NCBI GenBank assembly: GCA_903907865.1 | Contig: CAIVPR010000088.1 | Location: 83,811-147,810, forward strand | Reading direction: 5' to 3' | Length of the DNA: 64,000 bases | DNA from: an uncultured Acidobacteriia bacterium | GTDB taxonomy: Bacteria > Acidobacteriota > Terriglobia > Bryobacterales > Bryobacteraceae | Shown: positions 1 through 6,690 of the stretch, piece after piece | How positions within the stretch are numbered: the stretch's first letter is position 1 | Layout of the letters: the number at the start of each line of letters is the position of its first letter | Program-made: the position numbers and the translations under genes | The notes under the pieces: generated by a model | Told to the model about the DNA's origin: nothing | What the model saw: the letters and a program-made list of their open reading frames with translations, nothing else | The model's database searches: none

Positions 1-178
1 AGTGGGTGCGGGGCGACGCGCCGGTCTCGGTCCGGGTGGTGACGGGGCAGGGCGGGTCGGGCAAGACGCGGCTGGCGGTGGAATTGCTGGAGTGGCTGGA
101 CGGCGACTCCCCGAACCAATGGAACTGCGGGTTCCTAACCTCGGCCGAAATGGACCGGTTCTCCGGTCTGCAAGAATC
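1..178 (+). pseudogene. N-terminal P-loop NTPase part of the TPR protein, out of frame
   Basis: Read from base 3, this stretch encodes the end of an NTPase domain whose start lies before the window. It shows a clear Walker A motif (VTGQGGSGKTRLAVELL), followed by a WNCGFLTSAEMDRF stretch. After about base 171 this frame becomes arginine- and glycine-rich nonsense. The neighbouring frame takes over immediately with LGTWRRNRPVLAVLDYAAE, which has the Walker B-like VLDYA segment typical of STAND-type NTPases fused to TPRs. Removing one A from the CAAG at 171-174 restores a single protein reading through both motifs. This is therefore one gene broken by a one-base insertion, or a sequencing error. 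The frame change is seen; its cause is not known. Confidence 0.7.
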
Positions 179-204
179 TGGGCACTTGGCGGCGCAACCG
201 GCCC

Positions 205-2619
205 GTGCTGGCGGTCCTCGACTATGCGGCGGAGGTGTCGGCGAAGTTGCGCACGTGGTTGGAGCAGCTGGCGGCGTTGACCGAAGGGGGCCAGAAGCTG
301 CGGCTGCTCCTGTTGGAGCGCGAGGCGAGCCGGGAACAGGGCTGGCTGGCGGCGGCGTTGACGCGGGGGTACGGGGCTTCGTCGGTCGCCGCGCTCTTCG
401 ACTCGCGGGAGCCGGTCGAATTGATCGCCATTGCGGGGAGTGCCCACCGACGCGCGATCCTGCGAAGCACCCTCGACCGGGCGGCGGGTTTCCGCAAGGT
501 TGTGCCGTTGGCGGTCCCGGCACCCGGCGTGGATCCTTGGTTCGACGGCAAGATCGCCGAGCCGCTCTGGGGCGACCCGCTGACGTTGATGATGGCCGGT
601 TTGGCGGCGATGGAGACGGGTGTCGCCGACGCCTTGGCCCTGCAGCGCGCGGACCTGGCCTTGTTTTTGGCGGGACGCGAGTCGGAGCGCGTGGAGCGGC
701 GCGCCGTGCCTGCCCCAACCGGACTGGCCCGCCACATGGCTGCCTACGTGACGCTGTCTGGGGGACTGGACCGCGAACAGCTGGAGGCGGCGGCGAGGAC
801 GGAGTCGGATGCAACGGGGCGGCACCACCCCGGCGGCTGGGCGGAATTGGCGGATGCGGTCGGCTCGGCTCTGGGCGGAGGAGAAGGCGCGGCTCCCGTG
901 AAGCCGGACATTGTCGGCGAGGCGTTGTTGCTGGAGATTTGGGGCGGGAGGGCGGTCCGGCAGGGTTGCGGTGCGGCGGTGCGGGCTGCGGCGGGGCGAG
1001 CGGGGGAAGTGGCAGCGTCGGTGATGCGGACGGCGCAGGATTTCTGTGTCGGGGAGCAGCCGCGCGGAGAGGCGCTGGAGTGGCTGGATGCGTTGATCGC
1101 GGCGGGGCGGAAGGATCGCGCTTTCCTCGCGCAATTGGAGTCGGCTCTGCCGGAAAAGTCGACCGCGTTGAGGGAACGTGCTGTTGCCATTGATGTAGCG
1201 CTGGCAGGGTTGCTTCGGGGTCTTGGCGGGGACGAGGCACAGGAGTTGGCTCGCATCCTGAACAATCTCGGGGTGCGCTTGAGCGAACTGGGGCAGCGCG
1301 AGGAGGCGCTGGAGGCCGCCGCCGAGGCCGTCGAAACCTACCGGAAGCTGGCGGCGCAGAATTTGGCTGCGGGAAGGCCCGACGCCTTCCTGCCCGACCT
1401 GGCCGCGTCGCTGAACAACCTCGGGAGCAGTTTGAGCGAACTGGGGCGGCGCGAGGAGGCGCTGGAGGCCGCCGCCGAGGCCGTCGAAATCTACCGGAAG
1501 CTGGCGGCGCAAAGGCCCGAAGCCTTCCTGCCCGCCCTGGCAATGTCGCTGAACAACCTCGGGGGCAGGCTGAGCGAACTGGGCCGGCGCGAGGAGGCGC
1601 TGGCGACCGCCGCCGAGGCTGTCGAAACGTACAGGAAGGTGGCGGCGCAAAGGCCCGACGCCTTCCTGCCCTACCTGGCCGCGTCGCTGAACAACCTCGG
1701 TGCCAGGTTGAGCGAACTGGGGCGGCGCGAGGAGGCGCTGGAGGCCGCCGCCGAGGCCGTCGAAATATACCGGAAGCTGGCGGCGCAAAGCCCCGACGCC
1801 TTCCTGCCCAACCTGGCCATGTCGCTGAACAACCTCGGGAACAGGTTGAGCGAGCTGGGGCGGCGCGAGGAGGCGCTGGAGGCCGCCGCCGAGGCCGTCG
1901 AAACGTACCGGAAGCTGGCGGCGCAAAGGCCCGACGCCTTCCTGCCCAACCTGGCCATGTCGCTGAACAACCTCGGTGCCATGTTGGGCGAACTGGGGCG
2001 GCGCGATGAGGCGCTGGAAGCCGCCGCCGAGGCCGTCGAAATCCGCCGGAAGCTGGCGGCGCAAAGGCCCGCCGCCTTCCTGCCCAACCTGGCCGCGTCG
2101 CTGAACAACCTCGGGAACAGGTTGAGCGAACTGGGGCGGCGCGATGAGGCGCTGGAAGCCGCAGCCGAGGCGGTCGAAATCTACCGGAAGCTGGCGGCGC
2201 AAAGGCCCGACGCCTTCCTGCCCAACCTGGCCGCGTCGCTGAACAACCTCGGGAGCAGTTTGAGCGAACTGGGGCGGCGCGAGGAGGCGCTGGAGGCCGC
2301 CGCCGAGGCCGTTGAGATCAACCGGAAGCTGGCGGCGCAAAGGCCCGGCACCTTCCTGCCGGACTTGGCCAGGTCGCTCGGGGCGCAGGGCGCGGTGCTG
2401 CGCGGGGCGGGGAGGGAGCGGGAGGCTTTGGCGTCATTCCGAGAGGGTGTGGAGCGTTTGAGTCCTTTGTTCCTGCGGGTTCCGGAGGCGTTTCGACCTT
2501 TGATGACGGGGCTGGTGAGGGGCTATGCGGGGGCGTGCGGGGCGGTTGGGGAGGAGGTTGATTTGGAATTGTTGAGGCCCCTGATGGCAGAGCTGGCGAG
2601 GGGGCAGGACGGGGGATGA
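205..2619 (+). CDS. STAND-like NTPase/tetratricopeptide-repeat protein (C-terminal frame)
   Basis: This 804-codon frame continues the P-loop protein that starts upstream of the window. It opens in the Walker B-like segment (PVLAVLDYAAE) and has about 350 residues of alpha-helical NTPase/linker sequence. It then carries eight clear TPR units of 46 residues (NNLG..LSELGRREEALEAA type) and one decayed ninth unit. The GTG at 205 is only where this frame first offers a start; the true start is upstream of the window in another frame. Proteins of this design are usually cytoplasmic signal-transduction or conflict-system NTPases whose TPRs bind partners, but no partner gene is visible here. The TPR unit is nearly identical between copies, suggesting recent expansion or gene conversion. 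A downstream REP-like repeat starts 42 bases after the stop. Confidence 0.75.
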   Translation: MLAVLDYAAEVSAKLRTWLEQLAALTEGGQKLRLLLLEREASREQGWLAAALTRGYGASSVAALFDSREPVELIAIAGSAHRRAILRSTLDRAAGFRKVVPLAVPAPGVDPWFDGKIAEPLWGDPLTLMMAGLAAMETGVADALALQRADLALFLAGRESERVERRAVPAPTGLARHMAAYVTLSGGLDREQLEAAARTESDATGRHHPGGWAELADAVGSALGGGEGAAPVKPDIVGEALLLEIWGGRAVRQGCGAAVRAAAGRAGEVAASVMRTAQDFCVGEQPRGEALEWLDALIAAGRKDRAFLAQLESALPEKSTALRERAVAIDVALAGLLRGLGGDEAQELARILNNLGVRLSELGQREEALEAAAEAVETYRKLAAQNLAAGRPDAFLPDLAASLNNLGSSLSELGRREEALEAAAEAVEIYRKLAAQRPEAFLPALAMSLNNLGGRLSELGRREEALATAAEAVETYRKVAAQRPDAFLPYLAASLNNLGARLSELGRREEALEAAAEAVEIYRKLAAQSPDAFLPNLAMSLNNLGNRLSELGRREEALEAAAEAVETYRKLAAQRPDAFLPNLAMSLNNLGAMLGELGRRDEALEAAAEAVEIRRKLAAQRPAAFLPNLAASLNNLGNRLSELGRRDEALEAAAEAVEIYRKLAAQRPDAFLPNLAASLNNLGSSLSELGRREEALEAAAEAVEINRKLAAQRPGTFLPDLARSLGAQGAVLRGAGREREALASFREGVERLSPLFLRVPEAFRPLMTGLVRGYAGACGAVGEEVDLELLRPLMAELARGQDGG
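1258..2376 (+). repeat. Tandem 138-bp coding repeats (TPR array)
   Basis: The phrase CTGAACAACCTCGG or a close variant recurs at 1258, 1411, 1549, 1687, 1825, 1963, 2101 and 2239. Spacing is exactly 138 bases, except the first interval, which is 153 because of a five-residue insertion (NLAAG). Each period encodes one 46-residue TPR-like unit. High DNA identity between units makes the array a likely substrate for unequal recombination. Confidence 0.9.
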
Positions 2620-2661
2620 GTAGGTTGGGGGGGCTGGGTGGGGCTGGCGCTGGGGGATTTG

Positions 2662-2734
2662 CGGTTATGGCCGCCAGGAATGGCGGCTGCAGCGAAGAAT
2701 CGCTGCCCCACAATGGAAGCGGTGCCACAGCCGA
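2662..2734 (+). repeat. Two-hairpin REP element, copy A
   Basis: Two consecutive palindromes: GCCGCC-aggaat-GGCGGC, then GCAGCGA-agaa-TCGCTGC, followed by a CCCCACAA tail. The 73 bases match copy B at 3938-4010 with about three differences, in the same orientation. Copies A and B bracket the hicAB/higA-like genes. The shape agrees with REP/BIME-type elements mobilised by RAYT transposases, and a RAYT is present at 42432-42986. Confidence 0.8.
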
Positions 2735-2745
2735 ATGAAGAACAG

Positions 2746-2786
2746 GCGTCGACATGATTGTCGACGCGGCACGCACGATTGCGTGC
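2746..2786 (+). repeat. Second two-hairpin palindromic element
   Basis: GCGTCGAC-atgatt-GTCGACGC (8-bp stem) is followed at once by GCACGCA-cgat-TGCGTGC (7-bp stem) and a CCACGTA tail. The architecture is the same as the REP copies (two stems, short loops, C/A-rich tail) but the stem sequences are unrelated. It may be a divergent subfamily. It lies 67 bases beyond the 3' end of the HigA-like gene. Confidence 0.65.
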
Positions 2787-2853
2787 GCCACGTACCGTTG
2801 CAAGCTGCGAAGAGGTTATGGTCTGGTAATACAACGGAGAGCGCCGCCGCTAT

Positions 2854-3264
2854 TTAGATGAAGGCGGCGGGGGAGACGTTGAAAAATGTCCCGAGGGCCT
2901 TGGCCTGGTCCTTGCTGATGGAGCGCTTGCGGGAGAGGATTTCGGATACGCGGGCGCGGGAGCCGACGATTTGGGCCAGGTCGGTCGGTTTCAGGCCCTG
3001 GCCGTCCATCAGGACTTGGAGGACGCCGACCGGGTCCCCCTTGGGGAGATTGTAGAAGGAGCGCTCGAAGTGCTCGATCAGGGTGCCGAGGAGATCGAGC
3101 AGGGCGAATTCCTCGGGGGTGAGGTTGTCCTCGCCCTTGACCAGGAGTGTTTCGACCGCAGCCAAGGCCTGTTCATTCTCATGCTCGGTCTCGATGCGCT
3201 TGGGGGCTACGTCCAAGCCCGAGGAGACGGAGATTGCTTGGGGGTTGGTCATTGCTTCCGACAC
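2854..3264 (-). CDS. HigA-like antitoxin/XRE-family regulator without obvious toxin
   Basis: A 136-residue protein with an N-terminal helical region and a C-terminal helix-turn-helix (GLKPTDLAQIVGSRARVSEI then LSRKRSISKDQAKALG). This matches the long HigA-type antitoxin family (COG5499-like), which binds a toxin and autorepresses the operon. It lies 15 bases downstream of hicB on the same strand and is probably co-transcribed with hicA-hicB. No HigB/RelE gene adjoins it, so it is either an orphan antitoxin or a third component of the HicAB locus. An internal ATG five codons in (MTNPQAIS) is a plausible alternative start. Confidence 0.8.
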   Translation of the reverse strand: MSEAMTNPQAISVSSGLDVAPKRIETEHENEQALAAVETLLVKGEDNLTPEEFALLDLLGTLIEHFERSFYNLPKGDPVGVLQVLMDGQGLKPTDLAQIVGSRARVSEILSRKRSISKDQAKALGTFFNVSPAAFI

Positions 3265-3279
3265 TCTTTCCGCGCGCCA

Positions 3280-3717
3280 TTATGCGGCTTCGACGTCGAT
3301 GGTCAGTCTGTGTCCAACGGCTTTCAGCGCGGAGTCAATCAGGTCCAGCCGGGTACGCGCGTTCAGGTCGAAGAGTCGGTCTACGGAGGACGGCGAGATC
3401 CCGAGTTGGTTGGCCAGTTCCGGCCTTGTGAGGCCGGAGGCCAGGAAGATTCGGTACAGCTCAATCTTGGCGCTGACGAGGGCGGAAAGCCTGATCGTTC
3501 GGTATTGCGGGCCGCGGTGCTTGCGGGCGATAGGAAGGGCTTTGCCGTGCTCCATCATGTCGTTGAGGACCATGACGAGGAAGTCTTCGGCCATTTCCAA
3601 GGCCTCGGTTTCATTGGCTCCTGTGGTCGCGCCATGCCCGACGTCTGGGAAGGTGACTACGATCAAGTCGCCTTCGGGTTCGAAATGTGCTTGGTAGCTC
3701 ACCATGGGGTTACGCAT
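3280..3717 (-). CDS. hicB: HicB-family antitoxin
   Basis: A 145-residue protein with the HicB partial RNase-H-like fold at the N terminus (YQAHFEPEGDLIVVTFPDVG, then TGANETEALEMAEDFL). A C-terminal HTH (GLTRPELANQLGISPSSVDR) should give operator binding and autorepression. Its start overlaps the hicA stop by eight bases, the usual toxin-first HicAB arrangement. It should neutralise the HicA mRNA interferase encoded just upstream. MVSYQAHF, four residues in, is an alternative start. Confidence 0.9.
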   Translation of the reverse strand: MRNPMVSYQAHFEPEGDLIVVTFPDVGHGATTGANETEALEMAEDFLVMVLNDMMEHGKALPIARKHRGPQYRTIRLSALVSAKIELYRIFLASGLTRPELANQLGISPSSVDRLFDLNARTRLDLIDSALKAVGHRLTIDVEAA

Positions 3718-3895
3718 GATCCTTTACGCCTAGCTGCTTCAGTATGGCCTTCAGGGTTCCCGTCGGGATCTCTTGGGCCGGATGGCGCGGTATGGGAGCA
3801 AAACGTCCTCTCAGCCGGGCCTTCGTGTGCTTCTTGCCGTCCTCGAACGTGCAGCCAATACTCTTGAGATAGCGACGCAGCTCACTGGCTGTCAC
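3710..3895 (-). CDS. hicA: HicA-family mRNA interferase toxin
   Basis: A 61-residue double-stranded-RNA-binding-fold toxin. It has the HicA layout LRRYLKSIGCTF at the N terminus, a basic central strand with the likely catalytic histidine (GKKHTKARL), and the C-terminal PRHPAQEIPTGTLKAILKQL. HicA toxins bind and cleave mRNA when freed from HicB. The more common GSHHKF-like context around the histidine is replaced by GKKHTKA, so activity is likely but not assured. The GTG at 3895 is the only in-frame start giving a full domain. Confidence 0.88.
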   Translation of the reverse strand: MTASELRRYLKSIGCTFEDGKKHTKARLRGRFAPIPRHPAQEIPTGTLKAILKQLGVKDHA

Positions 3896-3902
3896 AGTCT
3901 GT

Positions 3903-3920
3903 ATTCTACAGCGGATTCTA
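3903..3920 (-). promoter_or_regulatory. Possible hicAB promoter/operator (duplicated TAGAAT)
   Basis: On the minus strand the hexamer TAGAAT occurs twice, 12 bases apart, just upstream of the hicA GTG. Either copy resembles a -10 box, and the repeat could be an autorepressor half-site pair. No convincing -35 box was found, so this is a weak call. Confidence 0.25.
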
Positions 3921-3937
3921 GAGTGGTGCGGGATCTA

Positions 3938-4010
3938 CGGTTATGGCCGCCAGGAATGGCGGCTGCAGCGAAGAATCGCTGCCCCACAACGGAAGCGGTG
4001 CCGCAGCCCA
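3938..4010 (+). repeat. Two-hairpin REP element, copy B
   Basis: Near-identical direct repeat of copy A (2662-2734), with the same two stems GCCGCC/GGCGGC and GCAGCGA/TCGCTGC and the same CCCCACAA tail. It is the first of three consecutive REP elements between hicA and moaA. Confidence 0.8.
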
Positions 4011-4036
4011 ACTGGCGTGCTGGCGCAGCGACCTTT

Positions 4037-4086
4037 GCGGTTACGGCTGGCTGAAAGCCCGCCGCGGGCAAGATTGCCCGCCCCAC
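4037..4086 (+). repeat. Two-hairpin REP element, copy C
   Basis: Stem 1 GGCTGGCT-gaa-AGCCcGCC (one mismatch), then stem 2 GCGGGCA-agat-TGCCCGC and a CCCAC tail. Stem sequences differ from copies A and B, but pairing and loop pattern are kept. Confidence 0.75.
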
Positions 4087-4140
4087 GGGTGGGAAGCATG
4101 CGCGAGGCAGTACAACGGGCGGCATACCTCGCGGAGGACG

Positions 4141-4187
4141 GGCCGACTGAAAGTCGGCTGCTGCCAGAATTGGCCGCCCCACACAGG
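4141..4187 (+). repeat. Two-hairpin REP element, copy D, abutting the moaA stop
   Basis: Stem 1 GCCGACT-gaa-AGTCGGC, stem 2 GCTGCCA-gaat-TGGCcGC (one mismatch), tail CCCCACACAGG. The tail ends at the base next to the moaA stop codon (complement of TAG at 4188-4190), so the element forms the immediate 3' end of the moaA message. Confidence 0.75.
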
Positions 4188-5183
4188 CTAGCCGCCGATG
4201 GCGTACATCGGGCGGGGGGGCGGGATGAACTTGGCGGAGTTGATTTCGTGGCCGATCCACTTCTCCTGGATGTTTTGGCGGATGCGGGCTTGGATCTGCT
4301 CGTCGGAGGCGTCGGAGCGCAGCAGGTCGCGGACGTCCGTCTCGTCGATGGCGAAGAGGCAGTAGCGCAGCTTGCCGTCCGACGTCAGCCGGATGCGGTT
4401 GCAGTTCAGGCAGAACGGGCGGGTCACCGAGGCGATCACGCCCAAGTTGCCGCCGCCGTCGGCGTAGCGGTATTCGGTGGCCGGGGCGCGGGGGTCGGCG
4501 TCGGGGACGGGGACCACGGGGCCGATCTCCGAGGCGATCATGGCGAGGATCTCGTCCGCAGTCAACACCTTGCGGCGGTCCCAGAGGTGCTGGGCGTCGA
4601 GGGGCATGAACTCGATGTAGCGCGGCTCGAAGCCCCGTTCGCGGCAGAAGCGGGCCATGGGGACGATGTCGGGTTCCACGAGGTCCTTTACGGCCACGAT
4701 GTTGAACTTGATCCGCTCGAAGCCGACGCGGACGGCCTCGTCGATTCCGGCCAGCACCTTCGGCAGATCGTCGCGGCGGGTGATGTGCTGGAAGCGGGCG
4801 CGGTCGAGGGTGTCGAGGTGGATGTTGAGGCGGCGTAGGCCGGCGGCGTAGAGGTCGGCGGCGTGCTTTTCGAGGAGGACGGCGTTGGTGGTGAGGGCGA
4901 TGTCGCGGATGCCGGGGATGGCGACGAGCTTTTCAATCAGCTTGTGGAGGTCGCGGCGGACGAGGGGTTCGCCGCCGGTGAGGCGGATTTTGGAGATGCC
5001 GAGGGGGACGGCGGCGCGGACGAAACGCTCGATTTCCTCGAAGGTGAGGATGCCGGCGCGGTCCATGAACTGGACGCCCTCCTCGGGCATGCAGTAGAAG
5101 CAGCGGATGTTGCAGCGGTCGGTGACGCTGATGCGCAGGTTGTCGTGGACGCGGCCGAATTTGTCCAACAGGGGCTGCTGCAC
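4188..5183 (-). CDS. moaA: GTP 3',8-cyclase MoaA (molybdenum cofactor biosynthesis)
   Basis: A 331-residue radical-SAM enzyme that converts GTP to 3',8-cyclo-7,8-dihydro-GTP, the first step of molybdopterin synthesis. The N-terminal cluster motif is CX3CX2C (C24, C28, C31 in CNIRCFYC), followed by the SAM-binding LTGGEP. The second iron-sulphur site is the C-terminal CX2CX13C (FCLNCNRIRL...YCLF). The protein ends in the conserved Gly-Gly needed for activity. Length is typical. It is the last gene of fmdB-like, nadA, moaA, with nine bases after nadA. No other molybdopterin genes are in the window. Confidence 0.96.
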   Translation of the reverse strand: MQQPLLDKFGRVHDNLRISVTDRCNIRCFYCMPEEGVQFMDRAGILTFEEIERFVRAAVPLGISKIRLTGGEPLVRRDLHKLIEKLVAIPGIRDIALTTNAVLLEKHAADLYAAGLRRLNIHLDTLDRARFQHITRRDDLPKVLAGIDEAVRVGFERIKFNIVAVKDLVEPDIVPMARFCRERGFEPRYIEFMPLDAQHLWDRRKVLTADEILAMIASEIGPVVPVPDADPRAPATEYRYADGGGNLGVIASVTRPFCLNCNRIRLTSDGKLRYCLFAIDETDVRDLLRSDASDEQIQARIRQNIQEKWIGHEINSAKFIPPPRPMYAIGG

Positions 5184-5192
5184 GGTGGTGAC

Positions 5193-6137
5193 CTAGCGGA
5201 TGGCGAGCATGCGTTCGAGCGGGGGCAGGGCGCGCGCCAGGAGGTCGGCGGAGATTTCGACGCGCGGTTCGAGGTCGATCAGTGCGTCGCGGAGCTTTTC
5301 GAGGGTGTTGAGGCGCATGAACGGGCACTCGCTGCAGTTGCAGTTGTCGTTGGCAACGTAGTGGAAGCGGGCGGCGGGGGCGACACGCTCCAAGGAGAAT
5401 TGTACGCCGCTTTCGGTCATGACGATGTAGTCGCCGAAGGGACGGGCGGCGCAGTAGTCGATGATGGCGGAGGTGGAGCCGATGAAGTCGGAGTGCCGGA
5501 GGACGTCCAGCGGGCATTCGGGGTGGGCGACGACAACGGCGTCGGGGTAGAGCGCCTTGGCATCCAGCAGGCGGCGGACCGGGAAGGTGTTATGGACGAT
5601 GCAGGAGCCCTGCCAGATCTTCATGTTCTCGCGGCCGGTTTCCTTCTGGACGTAGTTGCCGAGGTTGCGGTCGGGGAGGAAGAGCACGGTGCGGTCGGCG
5701 GGGATGGAGTTGACGACGGCGACGGCGTTGCGCGAGGTGCAGAGGATGTCGCACTCGGCTTTGACCTCGATGGAGGTGTTGATGTAGCCGACGATGGTGT
5801 GGTCGGGGTTGCGGCGGCGGTATTCGCGGATGGGCTCGACGGGGCAGCCGTCGACCAAGCTGCAGCTGGCGTCCTTGTCGGGCACGATGACGACGCGCGA
5901 GGGGTTGAGGAGCTTGGCGGTCTCGGCCATGAACCAGACGCCGCAGAAGGCGATGACGTCGCCGTGGGCGTCCTTGGCCTTGCGGGCGAGTTCGAGGCTG
6001 TCGCCGACGAAATCGGCAAGTTCCTGGATCTCGGCGTCCTGGTAGTGGTGGGCGAGGAGGATGGCTCGGCGGTGGCGCTTGAGGTCGAGGATCTCCTCTG
6101 CGAGGTCGGTACCCGAAAGAACTGCGGATGCTGTCAT
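5193..6137 (-). CDS. nadA: Quinolinate synthase NadA
   Basis: A 314-residue [4Fe-4S] enzyme condensing iminoaspartate with dihydroxyacetone phosphate to quinolinate, in de novo NAD synthesis. Seen are AILLAHHYQ near the start, FCGVWFMAETAKLL, the cluster cysteines in LCTSRN and HPECP, and the terminal NCNCSECPFMRLNT. Three domain repeats of normal length are intact. The stop lies nine bases before moaA and the start three bases after the fmdB-like gene, so all three are probably one transcript. nadB and nadC are not in the window. Confidence 0.96.
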   Translation of the reverse strand: MTASAVLSGTDLAEEILDLKRHRRAILLAHHYQDAEIQELADFVGDSLELARKAKDAHGDVIAFCGVWFMAETAKLLNPSRVVIVPDKDASCSLVDGCPVEPIREYRRRNPDHTIVGYINTSIEVKAECDILCTSRNAVAVVNSIPADRTVLFLPDRNLGNYVQKETGRENMKIWQGSCIVHNTFPVRRLLDAKALYPDAVVVAHPECPLDVLRHSDFIGSTSAIIDYCAARPFGDYIVMTESGVQFSLERVAPAARFHYVANDNCNCSECPFMRLNTLEKLRDALIDLEPRVEISADLLARALPPLERMLAIR

Positions 6138-6140
6138 TTG

Positions 6141-6524
6141 CTACTTCGACGAGGAGTCGCTTGTCGTTCCTGAGGATTTGGATTCACTGGAGGAGGAAGA
6201 GGATGCCGAGGAGGACCCGGAATCGGACTTCGAGCCGGAGTCGGACTTGGATTCCGACTTGGAATCACCTTTGGAGTCGCCCTTGGATTCGGATGAGCCG
6301 GAGTCTTTGGACTCGCCGGTCTTGCCGGGAGCGCCGCCGGAGCCCTTGGCGTAGTCGGTGACGTACCAGCCGGTTCCCTTGAACTGGAAGGCAGGGGGGG
6401 ATATGAGACGCTCGACTGGACCGCCGCCGCATTCGGCGTGCGTTTCCAGTGGTGCTGCCGAAAACTTCTGCAGCACCTCGAAGTTCTTACCGCAGGAGTT
6501 GCACTTGTATTCGTACAGAGGCAT
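6141..6524 (-). CDS. FmdB-family zinc-ribbon protein with Ser-rich tail
   Basis: A 127-residue protein. The first 70 residues are an FmdB-type zinc ribbon (MPLYEYKCNSCGKNFEVLQ, then ERLISPPAFQFKGTGWYVTD). The remaining 55 are a low-complexity tail of Ser, Lys, Asp, Glu and Gly. The first metal pair is the normal CxxC. At the second, usually CPxCG, the sequence is HAECGG, so one cysteine is replaced by a histidine that could still bind zinc. Small FmdB proteins are described as putative regulators and their biochemistry is poorly known. First gene of the nadA-moaA operon. Confidence 0.85.
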   Translation of the reverse strand: MPLYEYKCNSCGKNFEVLQKFSAAPLETHAECGGGPVERLISPPAFQFKGTGWYVTDYAKGSGGAPGKTGESKDSGSSESKGDSKGDSKSESKSDSGSKSDSGSSSASSSSSSESKSSGTTSDSSSK

Positions 6525-6690
6525 AACGCAATTGTTATTTTAGCAGCGGGGGACGGGGGGATGCGGGTCGGGATGGCGAAGGCACCGGATGGAAGCGCCA
6601 GGCGAGTTTGAAACGGGGCGATTCGCCGGGCAGAATAAATGCCCCGTACTGGGTCCGCGGGTTAGAATAGAGTTTCTGGAACAGTGAGCT

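Noticed and set aside
1258..2376. CRISPR-like spaced repeats
   Set aside because: The repeat is continuous coding sequence with 138-base periods and conserved frame; no short repeat plus unique spacer pattern and no cas genes.
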